A DNA stretch of 64,000 nucleotides from Betaproteobacteria bacterium (GTDB lineage Bacteria > Pseudomonadota > Gammaproteobacteria > Burkholderiales > Rhodocyclaceae). The stretch is taken from positions 271,397-335,396 of the forward strand of contig JAHRYN010000004.1 of NCBI GenBank assembly GCA_020621405.1, written 5' to 3'. The notes below the pieces were generated by a model. The model was not told where the DNA came from. It did no database searches and saw nothing but the letters and a program-made list of their open reading frames with translations. Position numbers and translations under genes: made by a program. Position 1 is the first letter of the stretch; each line of letters begins with the position of its first letter. Positions 58,890 through 64,000 of this stretch are shown here, one piece after another.

Positions 58890-60050
58890 ATGTTCGAGAT
58901 TCTCGACAAGGAACCGGTAGGCGCAGTGATCAAGGTGATCGGCGTCGGTGGCGCCGGTGGGAATGCGGTCGATCACATGATCCGCGAAGGTGTGAATGGC
59001 GTCGAATTCATCGCCGCGAACACCGACGGCATGGCGCTCAACCGCAACCTTGCACCGATCAAGATCCAGCTGGGCAAGAACGGCCGCGGCGCAGGTGCCA
59101 AGCCGGAAGTGGGTCGCAGTGCGGCCGACGAATATCGCGAACACATCGCCGACCAGCTGCGCGGCGCCGAAATGGTGTTCATCACCGCCGGCATGGGCGG
59201 CGGTACGGGCACCGGCGCAGCCCCGATCGTTGCGGAAGTGGCCAAGGAAATGGGCATCCTGACCGTTGCCGTCGTCACCAAGCCGTTCGACTACGAAAAC
59301 CGGATGCGCGCTGCCGAGACCGGTATCGAGGAACTGGCGCGCAGCGTCGATTCGCTGATCGTCGTGCTGAACGAAAAGCTGATGGAAGTGCTGGGCGAAG
59401 ACGCAAGCCTCGAAGACGGCTTCAAGGCCGCCGACAACGTGCTGCGCAACGCCGTCGGCGGCATCGCCGAAATCATCAACATTCCGGGTCTGGTCAACGT
59501 CGACTTCCAGGACGTGCGCACGGTGATGGGTGAAATGGGCCGCGCGATGATGGGATCGGCCGAAGCGGCCGGCATGGACCGCGCGCGCATCGCCGCCGAG
59601 CAGGCCGTGGCCAGTCCGCTGCTCGAAGGTGTCGAACTGTCGGGCGCACGCGGCGTGCTGGTCAACATCACCGCCAGCCGTTCGCTGAAGATGAAGGAAG
59701 TCAAGGACGCGATGGAAACCGTGCGCGCGTTCGCCGCCGAAGGCGCACACGTGATCTTCGGCACCGTGTTCGACGACGCAATGGAAGATCGCCTGCGCGT
59801 GACAGTGGTCGCGACCGGTCTGGGCGCTCCGCGTGCGATGAGCAACAAGCCGCCGATGACCATCATCCGCACCGGCACGGACGATGTCGCCATGCCTGCG
59901 GTTGCCGGCACCGACTACTCCCACCTCGATATTCCCGCAGTCATGCGTGGCCGCGGCGGTCGTACCGCGTCGAGCGCAGTCGAGGCGATGCGCGCCAACG
60001 GCGTGGAAACGCTGGATATTCCAGCCTTCCTGCGCAAGCAGGCTGACTGA
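58890..60050 (+). CDS. ftsZ: Cell division protein FtsZ
   Basis: A 386-residue tubulin-like GTPase that forms the division ring. IKVIGVGGAGGNAVDHMI is the first nucleotide loop, the tubulin signature GGGTGTG is in GMGGGTGTGAAPIVAEV, and the T7 loop NVDFQDVRTVM is intact. The end ETLDIPAFLRKQAD is the conserved C-terminal peptide that binds FtsA and ZipA-type partners. A GGAGG ribosome site (58880-58884) precedes the ATG at 58890; an upstream GTG at 58818 is in frame but lacks these features. It ends before a terminator-like hairpin. Confidence 0.98.
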   Translation: MFEILDKEPVGAVIKVIGVGGAGGNAVDHMIREGVNGVEFIAANTDGMALNRNLAPIKIQLGKNGRGAGAKPEVGRSAADEYREHIADQLRGAEMVFITAGMGGGTGTGAAPIVAEVAKEMGILTVAVVTKPFDYENRMRAAETGIEELARSVDSLIVVLNEKLMEVLGEDASLEDGFKAADNVLRNAVGGIAEIINIPGLVNVDFQDVRTVMGEMGRAMMGSAEAAGMDRARIAAEQAVASPLLEGVELSGARGVLVNITASRSLKMKEVKDAMETVRAFAAEGAHVIFGTVFDDAMEDRLRVTVVATGLGAPRAMSNKPPMTIIRTGTDDVAMPAVAGTDYSHLDIPAVMRGRGGRTASSAVEAMRANGVETLDIPAFLRKQAD

Positions 60051-60088
60051 GGTCGGCGTGCCGCACGACAGGTGCGGTACACACGGAG

Positions 60089-60112
60089 AACCCGGCCCCG
60101 CGGCCGGGTTTG
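60089..60112 (+). terminator. Terminator-like hairpin after ftsZ
   Basis: AACCCGGCC (60089-60097) pairs with GGCCGGGTT (60102-60110) and is followed by a short T run. A second hairpin CCGCAC-(5)-GTGCGG lies just upstream at 60061-60077. The T tract is weak, so read-through to lpxC is likely. Confidence 0.6.
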
Positions 60113-60148
60113 ATACTTGCTGTTACAGGCGTGCCGTCAGGCGTGTTG

Positions 60149-60154
60149 TAGACT
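60149..60154 (+). promoter_or_regulatory. Candidate -10 element upstream of lpxC
   Basis: TAGACT followed by CGG, 32 bases before the lpxC start. No convincing -35. Confidence 0.25.
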
Positions 60155-60185
60155 CGGCCCACTGTTTTCAGACGACGCTCACACC

Positions 60186-61130
60186 ATGATCCGGCAACGT
60201 ACCCTACGTTCCATCATCCGTGCCACCGGTGTTGGCCTGCACTCCGGCCTGAAGGTCAATCTCGAACTGCGTCCGGCGCCGGCAGATACCGGCGTCATCT
60301 TCCGGCGCACCGATCTCAACCCCGTTGTCGAGATTCACGCCGACCCGCGCGAGGTCGGCGACACGCGGATGGCGTCCTGCCTTGGCCGCGAGGGTGCGGC
60401 CGTATCCACGGTTGAACACCTGATGTCCGCGTTGGCCGGGCTTGGTGTCGACAACGTGTTCGTCGATGTCGATGCGCCGGAACTTCCGATCATGGACGGT
60501 TCGGCATCGACCTTCGTCTATCTGATCCAGCAGGCGGGCATCGTCGAGCAGTCCGCTGCGAAGAAGTTTGTCCGCGTAATCAAGCCGATCGAGGTGCACG
60601 ACGGCGACAAGTGGGCGAAGCTCGAACCTTACGAGGGGTTCAGCCTCGAATTCTCGATCGAATTCCGCCACCCCGCGATCGACCGCACCGGCACCCGGGT
60701 GAAGATCGACTTTGCACGCCAGTCCTACATCGACGACGTCGCACGGGCGCGCACCTTCGGCTTCATGCACGAGGTGGAATATCTGCGCCAGCACGGGCTT
60801 GCCCAGGGCGGCAGCCTCGACAACGCGATCGTGATGGACGAATACCGGGTACTCAACAGCGACGGACTGCGCTACGCCGACGAATTCGTGAAGCACAAGG
60901 TTCTCGATGCAATCGGCGATCTCTACATACTCGGTCACCCGCTGCTGGCAGCGTTCACCGCCCACAAGTCGGGACATGCGTTGAACAACGCGCTGCTGCA
61001 CGCTCTGCTTGACCGACAGGACGCTTGGGAGTGGGCGAGCTTCGACCAGAAGCAGCCGGCGCCCAGTGCCGTCGAACACCAGTTCCTTCCGGTTGCCGGC
61101 GACGATCCGTCGGTTCCGGCCTTCGCCTGA
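60186..61130 (+). CDS. lpxC: UDP-3-O-acyl-N-acetylglucosamine deacetylase
   Basis: A 314-residue zinc deacetylase, the committed step of lipid A synthesis. [15 protein letters not shown] is the N-terminal motif; the zinc ligands are His78 in [14 protein letters not shown] and the histidine and aspartate of [15 protein letters not shown], with the catalytic histidine in [12 protein letters not shown]. The ATG at 60186 gives the standard start MIRQRTL. It is the last gene of the dcw block. Confidence 0.97.
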   Translation: MIRQRTLRSIIRATGVGLHSGLKVNLELRPAPADTGVIFRRTDLNPVVEIHADPREVGDTRMASCLGREGAAVSTVEHLMSALAGLGVDNVFVDVDAPELPIMDGSASTFVYLIQQAGIVEQSAAKKFVRVIKPIEVHDGDKWAKLEPYEGFSLEFSIEFRHPAIDRTGTRVKIDFARQSYIDDVARARTFGFMHEVEYLRQHGLAQGGSLDNAIVMDEYRVLNSDGLRYADEFVKHKVLDAIGDLYILGHPLLAAFTAHKSGHALNNALLHALLDRQDAWEWASFDQKQPAPSAVEHQFLPVAGDDPSVPAFA

Positions 61131-61140
61131 CACACCGCCG

Positions 61141-61323
61141 GTGCTCGTACTGCGCCTGATAGGTATTCTGCTGATCATCACGGTCAGCGCCAGCTTCGGC
61201 GCCTACGTGCTGACGCGAAACCCGCGCTACCTGTCGTTCGCGTGGTCCCTGCTCAAGTATTCGGTGATCGCCACACTGCTGATACTGGCGCTGTTCCTGC
61301 TGGAACGCGTCATCGTTCTCTAG
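61141..61323 (+). CDS. Small two-span membrane protein of unknown function
   Basis: A 60-residue frame starting GTG at 61141, ten bases after the lpxC stop. It has two hydrophobic segments (about residues 3-25, RLIGILLIITVSASFGAYVL, and 37-58, YSVIATLLILALFLLERVI) joined by the basic loop TRNPRYLSF. It is probably cotranscribed with lpxC. I do not recognise a family. Confidence 0.72.
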   Translation: MLVLRLIGILLIITVSASFGAYVLTRNPRYLSFAWSLLKYSVIATLLILALFLLERVIVL

Positions 61324-61332
61324 CATCTCCGC

Positions 61333-61761
61333 TCAGGACCGTTTCAGCAACTGCTCGAGCGCCTGGCGCAGCGCACTGTCTGGCGCCAGCGTCTGAGCCC
61401 CGCGCGCCAGCTGATTCCGCGCCTCGGCGCTGACCGCCCGCACGGCCGTGCGGGCGGGAACCCGGCTTGGTTCGAAGGCTTGCACCTTCACCCTGACTTC
61501 GGTAACCTCGCCGCAACATTCCTGCAGGGCCGTCCGGGCACTTGGCAGCAACTGCTTCAGCCGGTTGGCTACGGCGCCCGACGAGGCGCTGACTACGACA
61601 ACACCCAGTTTCACATTCAGCACCCGGCTGACGCCCGTCAATTCCGGAGGCAGAAATCTTTCATAAGCTCGCTGCAGGCGCCCTATCAGTTTCGCGTGCA
61701 CGGCAAGTTGGGCCAGACTTTCCTGTGCGGACAGATGTGAGTGCAGGTGTCGGGCTGACAT
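61333..61761 (-). CDS. DUF721 family protein, DciA-like
   Basis: A 142-residue protein with the DUF721 pattern LAQLAVHAKLIGRLQRAYERFLPPEL followed by VSRVLNVKLGVVVVSASSGAVANRLKQLLPS, a KH-like fold in characterised members. DciA proteins of this family load the replicative helicase in bacteria that lack DnaC. The start at 61761 lies only 22 bp from the divergent M23 peptidase start. Many betaproteobacteria have this gene between lpxC and secA. A DciA role is inferred from family membership. Confidence 0.85.
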   Translation of the reverse strand: MSARHLHSHLSAQESLAQLAVHAKLIGRLQRAYERFLPPELTGVSRVLNVKLGVVVVSASSGAVANRLKQLLPSARTALQECCGEVTEVRVKVQAFEPSRVPARTAVRAVSAEARNQLARGAQTLAPDSALRQALEQLLKRS

Positions 61762-61783
61762 ATACGAGATCGAGGGAGCGGAC

Positions 61784-62752
61784 GTGCAGATTATTCTGGT
61801 TTCCGACCGCCTGACAACAGCCAAGGCCATCACCATCGAGCCCTGGCATCTGGTCGGTGCGCTGTTTGCCTTCACTGTCCTGGTTTTTGCACTGGCCTCT
61901 GCCTTTTCCTTCATCACGCTCAAACACGCCAGCGAGTGGCGCCTCCCGTTCGTCGCCGATGTCGTCGCTGCCGCTAGGAACGAGGAAATCGAGCGCAGCG
62001 AACAGTTCGTGCGCGAAAACATCAACACGATGGCGGTCAAGCTCGGGCAGATGCAGGCTCAGTTGATCCAGCTCGACACGCTGGGTTCGCGACTGGCGAG
62101 ACTGGCCGGCGTCAAGCAGCCCGAGCCGATCAGCACCTCGGCACCGCCGGGACAGGGCGGACCTCTGGTCAATGGACAGCCACAGTCGGCAGAAGAACTG
62201 GCTGCGCGGATGCGACGCTTCTCGGAGTTGCTGTCGCAGCAGGACGACTATCTCGGCGTGATCGAATCCGAGCTGTTGCTGGACCAGGCCACGCTCTCCC
62301 TTGTCCCCTCGACCTTGCCGGTCACCGGTGGCACGTGGAACGCCTCAGGATTCGGATGGCGCATTGATCCGTTCAACGGTTCGCGAGCCATGCACGAGGG
62401 TGTCGATTTCGTTTCCGACGTCGGCACGCCCATCGTCGCGGCAGCCGCCGGCATCGTGGTCGCCGCCAGTTACCACCCGCAATACGGAAACATGGTCGAA
62501 ATCGATCACGGCCGCGACCTGATCACCCGCTACGCCCACGCCAGCAAGGTCATGGTCACTCCGGGCATGGTGGTGAGACGCGGCCAGAAGATCGCTGAGG
62601 TCGGCAGCACCGGGCGTTCCACCGGCCCACATCTCCATTTCGAGGTACGGGTCAAGGATGTCGCGCAGAATCCAAACCGTTTCCTCGAACTCGCCCGCAA
62701 CGGACAGCCGGCCGCCATGATGCAGGCCGCGGTCGCAGCCCGCAGTCGCTGA
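61784..62752 (+). CDS. M23 family metallopeptidase, membrane-anchored
   Basis: A 322-residue putative cell-wall hydrolase. One membrane segment (about 22-46), a coiled-coil region (about 65-110), a linker rich in Pro and Gly, a second helical region, and a C-terminal LytM domain with zinc ligands His204 and Asp208 (MHEGVDF) and the catalytic pair His283/His285 (GPHLHFEV). All four active-site residues are intact, so it is likely an active endopeptidase rather than an EnvC-like activator. It starts at GTG 61784 and precedes secA by 131 bp. Confidence 0.92.
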   Translation: MQIILVSDRLTTAKAITIEPWHLVGALFAFTVLVFALASAFSFITLKHASEWRLPFVADVVAAARNEEIERSEQFVRENINTMAVKLGQMQAQLIQLDTLGSRLARLAGVKQPEPISTSAPPGQGGPLVNGQPQSAEELAARMRRFSELLSQQDDYLGVIESELLLDQATLSLVPSTLPVTGGTWNASGFGWRIDPFNGSRAMHEGVDFVSDVGTPIVAAAAGIVVAASYHPQYGNMVEIDHGRDLITRYAHASKVMVTPGMVVRRGQKIAEVGSTGRSTGPHLHFEVRVKDVAQNPNRFLELARNGQPAAMMQAAVAARSR

Positions 62753-62829
62753 TCCGGCACCTCCCCCGGCCTTGCAGGCCAGCACCGGACCGCTCGTTCC
62801 GTCACGGGAGGTGGCTTGCTGCCGCGTGC

Positions 62830-62835
62830 TAGAAT
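62830..62835 (+). promoter_or_regulatory. Candidate -10 element upstream of secA
   Basis: TAGAAT followed by CGCCCC, 49 bases before the secA start. No good -35 is visible. No SecM-type arrest peptide gene is present between the peptidase and secA. Confidence 0.35.
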
Positions 62836-62883
62836 CGCCCCTTTTTCCGCCATCGGTTTGCCCGTGACGGGCCTCTGTCCTCG

Positions 62884-64000
<1,117 letters not shown>

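Overview
The window is about 64 kb of GC-rich DNA (roughly 65% by eye) from a betaproteobacterial chromosome. Evidence for this is the ribF-ileS-lspA-fkpB-ispH operon, the queA-tgt-yajC-secDF block, a complete mraZ-to-lpxC division and cell wall (dcw) cluster running into secA, and betaproteobacterial-type neighbours such as a MaoC-phosphotransacetylase fusion and a small CHCC zinc-finger gene after ilvE. A Rhodocyclales relative (for example Methyloversatilis-like) is my best guess, but the sequence alone does not fix the genus. I see no phage, insertion sequence or CRISPR array.

Layout. 1-3.7 kb: end of an ABC export system (membrane fusion protein, ATPase, permease) and a flavin reductase-like protein. 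3.8-7.3 kb: enoyl-ACP reductase, MaoC-phosphotransacetylase fusion and acetate kinase. 7.3-14.4 kb (minus strand): a lipoprotein, tRNA-Thr, an Irr-like Fur regulator, ispH, fkpB, lspA, ileS, ribF and tRNA-Leu. 14.5-19.9 kb: queA, tgt, yajC, secD, secF, ending in a perfect 40-bp palindromic terminator. 20.2-24.2 kb: a 1351-residue RTX protein with a recently duplicated 759-bp unit. 24.3-33.2 kb: metabolic and tRNA-modification genes (purB, a glutathione transferase, mnmA, a possible secreted cysteine hydrolase, nudJ, ilvE, a zinc-finger protein, an NTF2-like protein, a YheT-like hydrolase, a large FAD oxidoreductase).

33.2-42.5 kb is the most unusual part. A REP-like repeat pair precedes a compact set of genes: AdoMet decarboxylase, a 49-residue membrane peptide, a DUF4178 zinc-ribbon membrane protein, an SPFH-SHOCT protein and a DUF350 membrane protein. 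These face, across 49 bp, a membrane-embedded aminopropyltransferase overlapped by an exported FAD amine oxidase-like lipoprotein. A hybrid histidine kinase-like sensor overlaps the oxidase tail-to-tail. I read this as a membrane-linked polyamine-type system of unknown function.

42.6-43.0 kb is the RNase P RNA gene. From 43.3 kb a sigma70-like promoter overlaps four TGG repeats at 11-bp spacing (probable MraZ operator) and drives mraZ, rsmH, ftsL, ftsI, murE, murF, mraY, murD, ftsW, murG, murC, ddlB, ftsQ, ftsA, mostly joined by 1-11 nt overlaps. ftsZ and lpxC follow with their own leaders. A 60-residue membrane protein, a DciA-like protein (minus), an M23 peptidase and the first 372 codons of secA complete the window.
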